Assembly: GCA_030740295.1 (NCBI GenBank)
Contig: JASLXP010001182.1
Location: 1 to 16,352 of the forward strand
DNA length: 16,352 nucleotides
Direction of reading: 5' to 3'
DNA from: Planctomycetota bacterium
Lineage (GTDB): Bacteria; Planctomycetota; PUPC01; JACPCR01
Part shown: positions 8,201 through 14,767 of the stretch, in pieces
How positions within the stretch are numbered: the stretch's first letter is position 1
Layout of the letters: every line of letters begins with the position of its first letter
Position numbers and translations under genes: made by a program
Notes under the pieces: model-generated
Told to the model about the DNA's origin: nothing
Database searches by the model: none
What the model saw: only the letters and a program-made list of their open reading frames with translations

Positions 8201-9726
8201 GCCGGAACCTGTTGAAGCGGCTCGGCGATTCCAAAGTACCGGCCATTCAGAAAGTCCGTTCTCGCGTTTCTGAATTCGTAAAGAAGCGCCCTGAATCGCT
8301 GCGGCCTCAAGGGATGCCAACGGAAGTTCCAGAGCGCATCGAGTTTAAGAAAGAGACATCCAAGCGCAGGTATTCTTATCCCCGGCCATTCGATTTACTG
8401 TCCACAGAACTCCCTTCCCAACGAGAGTACAGCATCCAGCGCGGGTACGGCTCTTCAATTCTCTTTGAGCGCGGAGATGATGAATGGACTCTGACACATG
8501 AACGGAGCCGGATGAGCTACGAGCCCGGCCGCGTGTCCTTCAACGGTTATTCCGCCCGGCATGTTTACCCGCTGGGGCACCTCTATTTTCTCGCGGAGCA
8601 GAACTCGCTCTTCTGCGCGTCCCCAGCTCAGAAGAAAGTGAAATGGTCATTCGGAGCAAAGAACGACTGGCAGACCTGGTTCAGTTCGGAGTTTCAAGAT
8701 TCTGCTGGCGTGAGGCCATACACTCAGGACAGGGGCGTCGCTGTCACCTTTGTCGGTGGAACCCATTACTACCGGCACACCGGGCTGATCCATGTGGACC
8801 CGCGCTGCCTTGTCCTCAACGATGCGAACACGTTATTGGCTCTGGATCCGATGACTGGGGAGCTGTTGTGGACCCGGTTTCTCGAGATGCCGAACTACTC
8901 TGCAATGACTTTCAATCACGACTCTCTTTACGAACACCACCGGCGTTCCCAGCTCAAGAGCTACCGACTGCTCGATGGCAAATTCACCGGGCAACGACCT
9001 CTTATCGACTTCATCAACTACAAGGGAATGTATACCCGCGCCGGCTATCTCGGAGCGAATATCGACGACAAAACTCTCACCGTTAGAGGGGTCGATCCCC
9101 TGACCGGAAAAGACATCTGGTCCCATCCGACGCCTACCGGCTGCAGCTTCCTGCATCCCACTCCGGGAGAATTCGGCATGCTCTATCCGTCGGGCGATGT
9201 GCATTTCATTTCACTGACTGATGGCGCAGAGACGTTCAGGGGCAAGTTCGCTGTAGCCGAAAAGCCCTGGGCTTCTGCATCGGCCTGGTCTCGCGACTCA
9301 AACGTTTACCTGCTGCTGGGTGGTGCGAGCCAGAACAGGGAGACGGCAAGGCAGATCCATTTCAACCAGCCCGTTCGTTTCGAAGTCAAGGGGGCCCTTC
9401 ATTGCTTCGATCGGAAGACGGGAAAGCACCGGTGGCAGCGCGACCTGACAAAACCGGAAGGAAGATGGTATCTCTGGAACACCAGCAGGGCGAGCTCTCC
9501 ATTCCTGTTTTTCGTCCGAGATGTGCGCAAGGAAGTGGAGCAGAACGGCCGAAAGTCTCAGCGGGTCGTCGGCTACCACCTTCTGATCTTGTCTGCCCTT
9601 ACTGGAAAAGTCTTACTGGATCGAGAACTGGCAAACAACGAACGTCCCCTTTTCATCAGAGAGTCAGAAGGCACAGTTCAGATTCACGTTCCAGGCGGAT
9701 ACCTGGTGGCCACGTACGGCAAGTGA
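5218..9726 (+). CDS. Very large exported protein with two PQQ-type beta-propellers and helical segments
   Basis: With the ATG at 5218 the protein has 1,502 residues. I chose it because it gives a Sec-type signal peptide (R3 and R12 before the core MIVLMIASGSALA, cleavage before EEGG); a GTG at 5164 would add 18 residues ahead of it, and neither has a good ribosome binding site. Residues about 50-230 are helical, TPR-like. The first propeller (about 260-710) has W-docking strands of PQQ-dehydrogenase type, G-x-x-x-W, at W348 (GRQLW), W452 (GKLLW), W559, W620 (GSKIW) and W657 (GKQVW). A helical stretch follows at about 730-1000. The second propeller (about 1020-1500) carries W1143, W1218 (GELLW), W1301 (GKDIW) and W1406 (GKHRW). 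No cytochrome c motif (CxxCH) and no clear dehydrogenase active site is visible, so it is more likely a scaffold or binding protein than a PQQ enzyme. Such proteins are frequent in planctomycete-like bacteria; their role is unknown. Confidence 0.85.
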   Translation: MTRSVNSSIHPRHWVMIVLMIASGSALAEEGGESEGEREKEPAWTKLSKLPSDAEVDRWIRNASQARERKDWVNFASICQQILESDRESFLVSSQQSKTSARQQVIEWISALPPDARRIYENQVDGKAQSLFRKAKSEGDMGLIAQVARVYPLTHAGRRAASYLGASLLENGMSGLAATTLLELSGRKNLPENQMPSVLAQLLVAARQSGAESLVSMTRQRLDKLPAVDSLKLGKETVRPQDFYQRFVQNWGEIPPAENKGYSSFPGSSFSERELHGMPYLVPLWSVPIFRQKEFDSEKWRQVTAARPRYTRQLIPSLYPVSVSGKVILKTFDGIMALDGRSGRQLWRASAADRRLGEFIGRLLSFESKDQRLQAQAIANAYQAALSHAFEDTVQFTLAVGGGRVYSVDTVYPGEEAFEARRVPGPAPWVNQQIRMKNSLRAFELNGGKLLWEINGVVRASDEATTAEEGMFLGAPVFAEDSLLVLVDRLSAVYLLFLDPATGKKRGEIPLCMTSKPARSFHYRIKDACPITVVGGIAYCSTQVGRFFAIDLVSRRVIWRFEYEHSLTDLKIGNRNYYASGTVRRQPVSAPAVWGGRLLFIPSDSPDAFCLDRITGSKIWEVPIRPGSFLAGIRRGRAIIAGRRIIALDMVDGKQVWERVAGEPTGRGWLGADAYLAPMADQRLVQVNLETGTIESQIELSLFDSIITTGPAISELGNIVVTPHNILISGPLGVTAVPSAREELTRIQHEIRTKGRDRQSMLRQVVANLSAGNPLPAIENLKTLLAESEEPTNRDLCRSLLLRVLLTRAIITEADSAKHLKAAEALTKSDDDKAALFDAMRRVHQREGRLLPAFEAARQFAAVMAGRPVREEETPGLYVRADRWLAGWLLDRWNEASDKERTALAAEVTELLSEMPETKEALRRFLNAFGEIPPTGPAWLDLAARLAEGDAWPEGEMICLRLANSSNPTIAAEATWLRAQICERSGFVEDASWISRNLLKRLGDSKVPAIQKVRSRVSEFVKKRPESLRPQGMPTEVPERIEFKKETSKRRYSYPRPFDLLSTELPSQREYSIQRGYGSSILFERGDDEWTLTHERSRMSYEPGRVSFNGYSARHVYPLGHLYFLAEQNSLFCASPAQKKVKWSFGAKNDWQTWFSSEFQDSAGVRPYTQDRGVAVTFVGGTHYYRHTGLIHVDPRCLVLNDANTLLALDPMTGELLWTRFLEMPNYSAMTFNHDSLYEHHRRSQLKSYRLLDGKFTGQRPLIDFINYKGMYTRAGYLGANIDDKTLTVRGVDPLTGKDIWSHPTPTGCSFLHPTPGEFGMLYPSGDVHFISLTDGAETFRGKFAVAEKPWASASAWSRDSNVYLLLGGASQNRETARQIHFNQPVRFEVKGALHCFDRKTGKHRWQRDLTKPEGRWYLWNTSRASSPFLFFVRDVRKEVEQNGRKSQRVVGYHLLILSALTGKVLLDRELANNERPLFIRESEGTVQIHVPGGYLVATYGK

Positions 9727-9798
9727 ATGAGGCGAGGATAGGATTCCTCCTCGGCCACAAGATTTTGAGTCTGCCTGAGACAGAGGATCGCGCCGGCA

Positions 9799-9817
9799 CT
9801 GCCTCAGATTGAGGCAG
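9799..9817 (+). terminator. Terminator-like hairpin after the propeller gene
   Basis: CTGCCTCA (9799-9806) and TGAGGCAG (9810-9817) form a perfect 8-bp stem with a 3-nt loop, 72 bp after the propeller gene stop and 65 bp before the next start. The downstream bases (CTCATGTATG) are not a T-run, so Rho-independent termination is uncertain; it may instead stabilise the 3' end. Confidence 0.35.
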
Positions 9818-9882
9818 CTCATGTATGTTGCCCACATCATCGGTGGCTGCGAGCTTTACTCCGCCCGAGACAAATTCGATAC

Positions 9883-10755
9883 ATGAACGCAAGACCATGT
9901 TGGATGAATTGTCCTGCTGAACCGACTGACGATGAGATCGTCCGCATCGATGCCATGGAAGATGCACTTTCGCCTCTCACCGCAGATCTCAAGGCAACAC
10001 GCCAGCTCATCACGAGCCTTGAGATGTGCCATCACAAAGCTGACCGCTGGGTCACTCTGATCATCGAAGCAATTGCGGCGGGAAAGACAAGCAAGGGACC
10101 GGGCTCTCGCCCGGAGGGAACACGGCATCCGGCCGAAATGGCCTGGCAGAATTGCGTTCAGGTCCTTTCCGCATGGCGTGACGGCATGGCCGTTACGGGC
10201 GTTCAGATTGGCGGGATCTCCGCGCAGGAGCTTACATCAGTGTTGGGCGAGCCAACTGCCTTGCGCAAGTGGCAGGTGCAGCAGGTCATCGTCAAGGTCC
10301 AGTCCTACACTGAACGCGACGTCCGTTACGTGGAAATCATGGAGAACGAAGATCATTTCCTTAAAGATGTGGAGTTCCGGGAAGCGACTATGTTGGCCAT
10401 CATTCGAGACAACGTGGGCGGACAACCTGCTGAGATTTCACTCGCGGCTGCAATCGACCATTTGGAGGCGTGTCATTGGGACTTCATCGGGAACCTGATG
10501 ATCGTGCTCAATGCCATCGGAGGAGATCTGTCGCCATCTCGGCCATATGCCGCGTGTGGTCGCAACATAAATCTAAGCCCGATCCGCCCGCGAATGAAAG
10601 AGATCGCAGGTACTCTCAGGTCATTCTGGGACGAATCTTCCAAGACAGCGATTACAGATGCCTCAATGCTCGAACTTCTTGGGGACAGAACTCTCAAGAA
10701 GCGTTGGCTTGCTGCATCCCTCGACAAGACGATTCGACTGCAGTTTGGACTGTAA
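9883..10755 (+). CDS. Protein of unknown function, 290 residues
   Basis: I do not recognise this family. The frame is open for 290 codons with codon use like the flanking genes, and no competing frame of similar length lies on either strand. The predicted protein is soluble and mostly helical, with no signal peptide or membrane segment. A long helix runs through about residues 20-70 (IDAMEDALSPLTADLKATRQ), a basic spacer lies around 68-80 (TSKGPGSRPEGTR), and helices continue through YTERDVRYVEIME and a C-terminal basic tail (LKKRWLAASLDK). Four cysteines are scattered without a zinc-like spacing. The ATG at 9883 has only a weak GAGA upstream; the in-frame ATG at 9904 is a possible alternative. 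A candidate recombination site begins 9 bp after the stop, which would fit a captured cassette gene. Confidence 0.6.
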   Translation: MNARPCWMNCPAEPTDDEIVRIDAMEDALSPLTADLKATRQLITSLEMCHHKADRWVTLIIEAIAAGKTSKGPGSRPEGTRHPAEMAWQNCVQVLSAWRDGMAVTGVQIGGISAQELTSVLGEPTALRKWQVQQVIVKVQSYTERDVRYVEIMENEDHFLKDVEFREATMLAIIRDNVGGQPAEISLAAAIDHLEACHWDFIGNLMIVLNAIGGDLSPSRPYAACGRNINLSPIRPRMKEIAGTLRSFWDESSKTAITDASMLELLGDRTLKKRWLAASLDKTIRLQFGL

Positions 10756-10764
10756 TAATGTGAC

Positions 10765-10822
10765 GCCCAACAGAACGGATGAAAGCGACGCTTGACGGCG
10801 CGCCCGATTAGCGATGTTAAGC
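10765..10822 (+). other. Possible integron attC-like site
   Basis: Directly after the unknown gene lies GCCCAAC (10765-10771), matching the attC consensus RYYYAAC, and 44 bp later GTTAAGC (10816-10822), matching GTTRRRY. The total length of 58 bp and the position 9 bp after a stop codon are typical of attC sites. The two boxes pair with two C-A mismatches on the top strand that become G-T wobbles on the bottom strand, the strand the integrase normally uses. The inner L boxes pair poorly. By my estimate a consensus pair at this spacing should occur about 0.3 times by chance in 16 kb, and no integrase or second site is present. Confidence 0.33.
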
Positions 10823-10840
10823 CTGCTTCAGAAGGAACCG

Positions 10841-11980
10841 ATGAATTACTCGGAGCGCCTTGGACAGATCCGGAATGAATCGTTTCAACACGCACTCGAC
10901 AGGTTCGGGCTCGGCGACTTCGTTTCCGCCCAGGCCATTCCCCACGGCCTGTTCGGGCAAAATGTTTTCCTCACCAGTACGAAGGGCGAATACGTGTTCC
11001 GCGGAAATCCGCTCTATCGCGGACAGTTCGAGACGGAGCGTTTCATGGCGGAGCGCCTGCACAAAGAGACAGACGCCCCCGTTCCCTGGCCGTACCTGGT
11101 GGATGGGTCGGACGGCATCTTCGGATGGGCATACACGATCATGCCCAGGCTCCGCGGCCTGCAACTCGCAAGTCGTGATGTCGTTTCGAAGCTAAGCCAA
11201 CGAGATCGTCTGGAGATAGCTCAGGCGATGGGCGCGAATCTCGCACAGATGCACGAGTTTCGATGGGAGCACTGCGGGGTCTATGATCACGCAACAGACT
11301 CCGTTCCCCCGCTGGACGGCGCTTTCTGGCCACGATGGAAGGAAAGGTCTGAAGAATGCAATGAATTGACCGGTGGGCCCACGTCTTCAGAGGAAGTGTT
11401 CTATCGTTGGGTCTGTACAAGGATTCGCTTCTTCCTCGACAGGGCGGTGGAATCAAGTGAAGCGTCGACCGGCAGGATTACTGCGCCATCTGACGTGGAC
11501 TGGGTCGCAGGTATCCTCGACGATTCCAAAGCGGCGCTTCTGGAACCGTTTCAGCCTTGCTTCGTTATGAATGACTACAAGGAGGGAAACGCAGTCGCCG
11601 AGAAGACTGACGGCCGATGGCGAATAACCGGAGTATTCGATCTGATGGAGGCGTACTTCGGTGACGGAGAAGCCGATCTGTCGCGCTCTCTCGCGGCATA
11701 TGGAATCGGAGATGAGAGCGGTAACGAACGGGCTTACGCCTTTCTCAATGCCTATCTCCGAAATCGTAAAGAACAGATAGTTCGTCCAGGATTCATTGAG
11801 CGTTTTGCCGTTTACATGGTCATGGACCGGATGATCATGTGGGCGTACGGTCGAAAAGAAGGATGGTTCGATGGGCTCGCGGATTTTCGGTCTTACTGCG
11901 AGCCGTTTCTGTCCCTGAGCCCTGGAAAACTCTCCGCTATACTTTCCCACAACAAGACGGATGCAGGCGACGGCAAATAG
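10841..11980 (+). CDS. APH/choline-kinase-like phosphotransferase
   Basis: With the ATG at 10841, which follows an AAGGA ribosome binding site by 4 nt, the protein has 379 residues; the ATG at 10814 would add nine residues without such a site. The fold is that of small kinases of the aminoglycoside phosphotransferase superfamily. There is an N-lobe with a flexible loop (GLFGQNVFLTS) and a YVFRGNP strand whose R54 occupies the usual lysine/arginine place. The hinge reads YTIMPRLRG and the helix before the catalytic loop ALAQMHEF-like (ANLAQMHEFRW). The catalytic loop reads V-M-N-D-Y-K-E-G-N with D245 and N250, and the metal-binding strand GVFDLMEAYFGD with D267. The normal H-G-D is therefore M-N-D: the aspartate is kept and the histidine lost. 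The substrate could be a sugar, amino alcohol or antibiotic and cannot be told from sequence. The protein is cytoplasmic. No antibiotic-resistance role should be assumed. Confidence 0.82.
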   Translation: MNYSERLGQIRNESFQHALDRFGLGDFVSAQAIPHGLFGQNVFLTSTKGEYVFRGNPLYRGQFETERFMAERLHKETDAPVPWPYLVDGSDGIFGWAYTIMPRLRGLQLASRDVVSKLSQRDRLEIAQAMGANLAQMHEFRWEHCGVYDHATDSVPPLDGAFWPRWKERSEECNELTGGPTSSEEVFYRWVCTRIRFFLDRAVESSEASTGRITAPSDVDWVAGILDDSKAALLEPFQPCFVMNDYKEGNAVAEKTDGRWRITGVFDLMEAYFGDGEADLSRSLAAYGIGDESGNERAYAFLNAYLRNRKEQIVRPGFIERFAVYMVMDRMIMWAYGRKEGWFDGLADFRSYCEPFLSLSPGKLSAILSHNKTDAGDGK

Positions 11981-11998
11981 CTGGGCGAGTTCCGCATC

Positions 11999-12055
11999 GT
12001 AGGCCATGAAAGGGAGAAACGATGAAGGACGTCGGTTACTTCACCGATGGCCTAC
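11999..12055. terminator. Inverted repeat at the junction of two convergent genes
   Basis: GTAGGCCAT (11999-12007) and ATGGCCTAC (12047-12055) form a perfect 9-bp stem, with a nested 5-bp stem TGAAG (12023-12027) and CTTCA (12039-12043) in the loop. The right arm contains the TAG stop of the minus-strand beta-helix gene, and the left arm lies 19 bp after the phosphotransferase stop. It could act as a bidirectional terminator, although neither side has a clear T-run. Confidence 0.35.
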
Positions 12056-14349
12056 TGCTCCAGCGTGATGCTTCGATCTCGATCCATCCGGACAACTTGC
12101 TCCTTGTCGCCGGCTCGGACTTTGTAGCGGGACACATCGGTGCGCTGGATCTTGACGCGGCGCTTCCCGGACTCGAGGTGCTGGCCCTGCCCCTGAGCTT
12201 TGTATTGGATCAGCCTCATCTTCAGCAGACCTGCGCCGTCCGCATTCTGTTTGTGGACCTTTTGCCCCTCAGCATTCAGAATTGAGACTTCAGCATTCGC
12301 CGTGGTCTTGACTGTCAGAGTCCAACCGACATCAAAGACGGAGCTGAAACCGGACGAGTAGTCGTTGATCCTGACGCCAAACTCGATTCCCTCGAATTTA
12401 TTTGAGAAGAACCGAACGTTTTCTGACCGGTTTCTCCACCAGCCCAGCCGAAACGGAACGAACGGAGGAGCGTCGGGGGCCTTGATGAATGCGTTTTCGT
12501 AGAAAGTCACGTTCTTGCCGGGGCCATACATGCTGGCGATCCAGACTGGCGTTACGTTCGAGGTGATGGTGTTGCGATAGTACGTCCCGCCGTTGTTTGA
12601 GCCGCCGATGTAGAAGGCGTATGCGCCATGCTTCTCGCTGTTCGGCGGGTCTTTCTGATCGACGAAGACCTTGTTGTCGTGGATGTAGTTCTGATCCCCT
12701 CCCACGCTCATGAAAATGCCATACGCCATTGGTTTGTAGCCCTGATGGGCCTGAGGATACCGCCGGCCGACCAGGCGGATGCTGTTGTGATGTATGTAAT
12801 TGTTACCGCACCAGCCGCGCTTGTTTCCACGGTTTGCGTTGTAGTCCGTAAGCCTAATAGCGCTCACACTGTAGTCGGTGTTGTGGTATTCGTTGACCGG
12901 AGGAGAAGCAGTGATCTGGAACTCGTTCTCGAAGATATCCAGGCCCTGTTCCCTTCCTATCAGGATGCCCGATCCCTGTTCTGGAAGGAAGCGATTGCGA
13001 AAGACCCGTGTGCCGCGGCCTCCCACGCCAAGGCTGTAATGATTAACCACCGTCTGTTTGTTGACGAACAGGCAGTCATGGATGCGAGACTTTGCACCAC
13101 GCACGGCAAGCTGGCCCTGTCCGCCAATGAACTCGCACTGGGAGACGTGGGATGGCGCGGTCCGGCTCTGGACAAGACTGATTGCATAATCCGCCTGGCG
13201 ATGTCGGTCGATAATCCAGGGCGTGTCGATTTCGGCCCGGCAGTCCTTCATCGTTGCGTAGTGGGCATAAACTGCGTTCGTATTTATCCCCGCCGCTTCG
13301 AACTTCACATTCTCGATATCAAGCCGGACGTTCCTGGCAGTGGACTGAATGCCCCATGACCGAATGCCGCGAAAGCCGCTCCGAATGATGCCGTTCCGGA
13401 TCCTGATCGTGCCACTGCCTGAGACTTTCGGCACTGACCCAACAGGTGTGCGTGGTGCATCACGTTTCGCGTAATCGAAGAAAGCGCACCCGTCTCCATC
13501 GAGAATACATTTGTAGTAAGCCCAGGGCATGGTCTGCTCCACAACGCTTACACCCACGTCCATGGCGGGTCGGATGTCCACAGCGTCGATGATGCAGTCT
13601 CTCTGCACGGCCTTAATGCGGATGCGGTATTTGCCCGCGGGCTTCCCGAACATCAGGGCAAACACAGTTCCCCCACCAAGCTTCGGTCCGCGGCGTTTTT
13701 CCGGGCAGCACGGCCGCGAGTTGTTACCCCACTGGAAGGTGCACTCTACGTTCCGGCCCCGCTCGTCCTCAACGTAGATACCCACATGCATCTGGTGGTG
13801 TGCTACCGCGGCCATGGCGTAATAGGCACGGTCCGAGACAGGGAGTTTGACGTACTCGGAAACGATCTCCTCGCCCTGCGGCAAAACGCAGACTTTCTCG
13901 CCCACGAGGGGATGTGACCAGCGCATGTCCTTGACGATTGCACCAGGCGCTTTCGAAGTATCCCAGTGCTCCAATCCCTTCTCGAAGCTCCAGTTCGGGA
14001 CGTGCTCGTAGCCGCCATCCGCGTATGTAATCGAATGACCATTGAGATCGAGTGTCACATCCTTGCCGAGGAATATCGCGCTGCGCGGCGAGGAGATGTC
14101 ACCGGTCAAAACGTAGGTGGTACCGGCCCTGGCGTAAGACCCCGGTTCGGTAACGGCAACTTCATCATCCTTCGGCACTCGTGGCTCCACCGGTTTGTAT
14201 TCGGCCATGAGGGGCGGAGTCAGCAGCGCGAGAATGAACCAGGAGCAGACGTTCACATACTGCATACAGCCCGCCAGACTGGCCTTTGATTGCCCAGTGC
14301 CGGCGGTCCCCATGACAGGCGTTGTCGCAACTAGTAAAGTCGAGGCCAT
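12052..14349 (-). CDS. Secreted parallel beta-helix protein with inserted jelly-roll domain
   Basis: This 765-residue protein has a hydrophobic signal segment at 34-48 (VCSWFILALLTPPLMA, cleavage probably near residue 49). The start at 14349 is the furthest upstream and lies about 30 nt below a promoter-like pair; an internal ATG at 14265 would leave a compact signal peptide and is a real alternative. A first beta-helix turn (about 75-110, with KDVTLDLNGHS) is interrupted at about 117-262 by a jelly-roll domain of carbohydrate-binding type (NWSFEKGLEHWD ... IIDAVDIRP). The helix then resumes to about 690, with repeated N/H ladders such as YIHHNSIRL, NYIHDNKVFV, VTFYENAF and VRFFSNKF. A basic beta-rich tail closes the chain. 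Relatives include polysaccharide lyases and hydrolases of the pectin-lyase fold and also non-enzymatic surface proteins. I see no catalytic signature that decides between them. It is likely extracellular or periplasmic. Confidence 0.82.
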   Translation of the reverse strand: MASTLLVATTPVMGTAGTGQSKASLAGCMQYVNVCSWFILALLTPPLMAEYKPVEPRVPKDDEVAVTEPGSYARAGTTYVLTGDISSPRSAIFLGKDVTLDLNGHSITYADGGYEHVPNWSFEKGLEHWDTSKAPGAIVKDMRWSHPLVGEKVCVLPQGEEIVSEYVKLPVSDRAYYAMAAVAHHQMHVGIYVEDERGRNVECTFQWGNNSRPCCPEKRRGPKLGGGTVFALMFGKPAGKYRIRIKAVQRDCIIDAVDIRPAMDVGVSVVEQTMPWAYYKCILDGDGCAFFDYAKRDAPRTPVGSVPKVSGSGTIRIRNGIIRSGFRGIRSWGIQSTARNVRLDIENVKFEAAGINTNAVYAHYATMKDCRAEIDTPWIIDRHRQADYAISLVQSRTAPSHVSQCEFIGGQGQLAVRGAKSRIHDCLFVNKQTVVNHYSLGVGGRGTRVFRNRFLPEQGSGILIGREQGLDIFENEFQITASPPVNEYHNTDYSVSAIRLTDYNANRGNKRGWCGNNYIHHNSIRLVGRRYPQAHQGYKPMAYGIFMSVGGDQNYIHDNKVFVDQKDPPNSEKHGAYAFYIGGSNNGGTYYRNTITSNVTPVWIASMYGPGKNVTFYENAFIKAPDAPPFVPFRLGWWRNRSENVRFFSNKFEGIEFGVRINDYSSGFSSVFDVGWTLTVKTTANAEVSILNAEGQKVHKQNADGAGLLKMRLIQYKAQGQGQHLESGKRRVKIQRTDVSRYKVRAGDKEQVVRMDRDRSITLEQ

Positions 14350-14384
14350 CGCGATTGCTCTTGGATTCCTGAGTCTGAACTGAA

Positions 14385-14413
14385 ACTCTACTTCAATCAG
14401 AAGTACCTGACAA
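14385..14413 (-). promoter_or_regulatory. Candidate sigma-70-type promoter of the beta-helix gene
   Basis: On the minus strand, TTGTCA (14413-14408, 5 of 6 to the -35 consensus) is separated by exactly 17 bp from TAGAGT (14390-14385, 4 of 6 to the -10 consensus). The predicted start of transcription near 14378 lies about 30 nt upstream of the ATG at 14349. The match is moderate and the sigma-factor preferences of this organism are unknown. Confidence 0.35.
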
Positions 14414-14453
14414 AGAGCGACTGCTCACTCTAACGTCACGGCGGCATACAAGT

Positions 14454-14470
14454 CCCGATTCGGAATCGGG
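14454..14470. other. Short perfect hairpin in the spacer
   Basis: CCCGATT (14454-14460) and AATCGGG (14464-14470) form a perfect 7-bp stem with the loop CGG. There is no T-run and no gene end nearby, so it is not a terminator of an annotated gene. It lies upstream of both flanking genes and may be part of the repeat-rich element. Confidence 0.3.
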
Positions 14471-14533
14471 CAAACGCGGAGATCGGGAGCTGATTCTCTT
14501 GCTGCCGGGAGCTGCTGACAAGCTCGGAGGGGC

Positions 14534-14614
14534 GAAAGAATGGTCGATGGTTGGACGGCTGAAAGAATGGTTGATGGTTGGATGGTTGAAAGAATGGTTG
14601 ATGGTTGGATGGTT
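14534..14614 (+). repeat. Three tandem copies of a 27-bp repeat
   Basis: Copies lie at 14534-14560, 14561-14587 and 14588-14614. The last two are identical and the first differs at three positions. Each unit starts GAAAGA and then holds three near-copies of ATGGTT, so the unit is itself built on a heptamer-like period (ATGGTTG, ATGGTTA). The array runs straight into the left inverted arm. Identical adjacent copies point to recent expansion by slippage or recombination. Confidence 0.92.
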
Positions 14615-14750
14615 AATGGTTAATGAATACGGCGTCTTCGAGAGACATTCTTCCAGAACGTGGTCTTGGCGCTCCGCGACAAGATTCTCCAGAACGTGGT
14701 CTTGGCGCTCCGCGACAAGATTCTTCCATCAACCATTAACCATTAACCAT
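14609..14750. repeat. Inverted heptamer arms enclosing the spacer core
   Basis: A 17-bp sequence at 14609-14625 (ATGGTTAATGGTTAATG) occurs as an exact reverse complement at 14734-14750. Outside this core the arms stay complementary for about 8 more bases with one bulged G, then partly further, because both sides are built from ATGGTTR / YAACCAT heptamers. The right side extends to the CCATGG at 14767-14772, which carries the methyltransferase ATG. The arms enclose 108 bp, most of it the duplicated 37-bp unit. As RNA or single-stranded DNA this would fold into one long stem. Confidence 0.85.
14647..14719 (+). repeat. Direct duplication of a 37-bp hairpin unit
   Basis: The unit at 14647-14683 is repeated at 14684-14719 with a single T deleted (ATTCTTCC becomes ATTCTCC), and a third partial copy, ATTCTTCC, starts at 14720. 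Each unit can fold by itself: CTTGGCGC pairs with GCGACAAG-side bases in an 8-bp stem with one G-A mismatch around the loop TCC. The duplication occupies the loop between the inverted arms. Confidence 0.88.
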
Positions 14751-14767
14751 CAACCATCCATCCAACC

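Larger units (their letters stand above)
14350..14767. other. Gene-free, repeat-rich spacer between beta-helix and methyltransferase genes
   Basis: This 418-bp stretch holds no convincing gene. From left to right it contains the promoter-like pair for the minus-strand gene and a 7-bp hairpin at 14454-14470. A 9-mer CGGGAGCTG follows, repeated directly at 14484-14492 and 14506-14514. Next come three 27-bp tandem repeats, then a pair of heptamer-rich inverted arms enclosing two copies of a 37-bp unit. A 95-codon open frame across the repeats (14499-14786) is made almost wholly of repeat sequence and is not taken as a gene. Confidence 0.7.

Noticed and set aside
10814..10840. ATG at 10814 as the phosphotransferase start
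   Set aside because: The ATG at 10841 has an AAGGA ribosome binding site at the right distance, and the earlier one overlaps the attC-like site.
12022..12285. A plus-strand open frame with a good AGGGAG ribosome binding site
   Set aside because: After ten codons it runs antisense through the beta-helix gene, and its start falls in the loop of an inverted repeat. It is best explained by chance.
12628..13359. A 243-codon plus-strand open frame
   Set aside because: It lies wholly antisense to the beta-helix gene, which has a signal peptide and a repeated N/H ladder.
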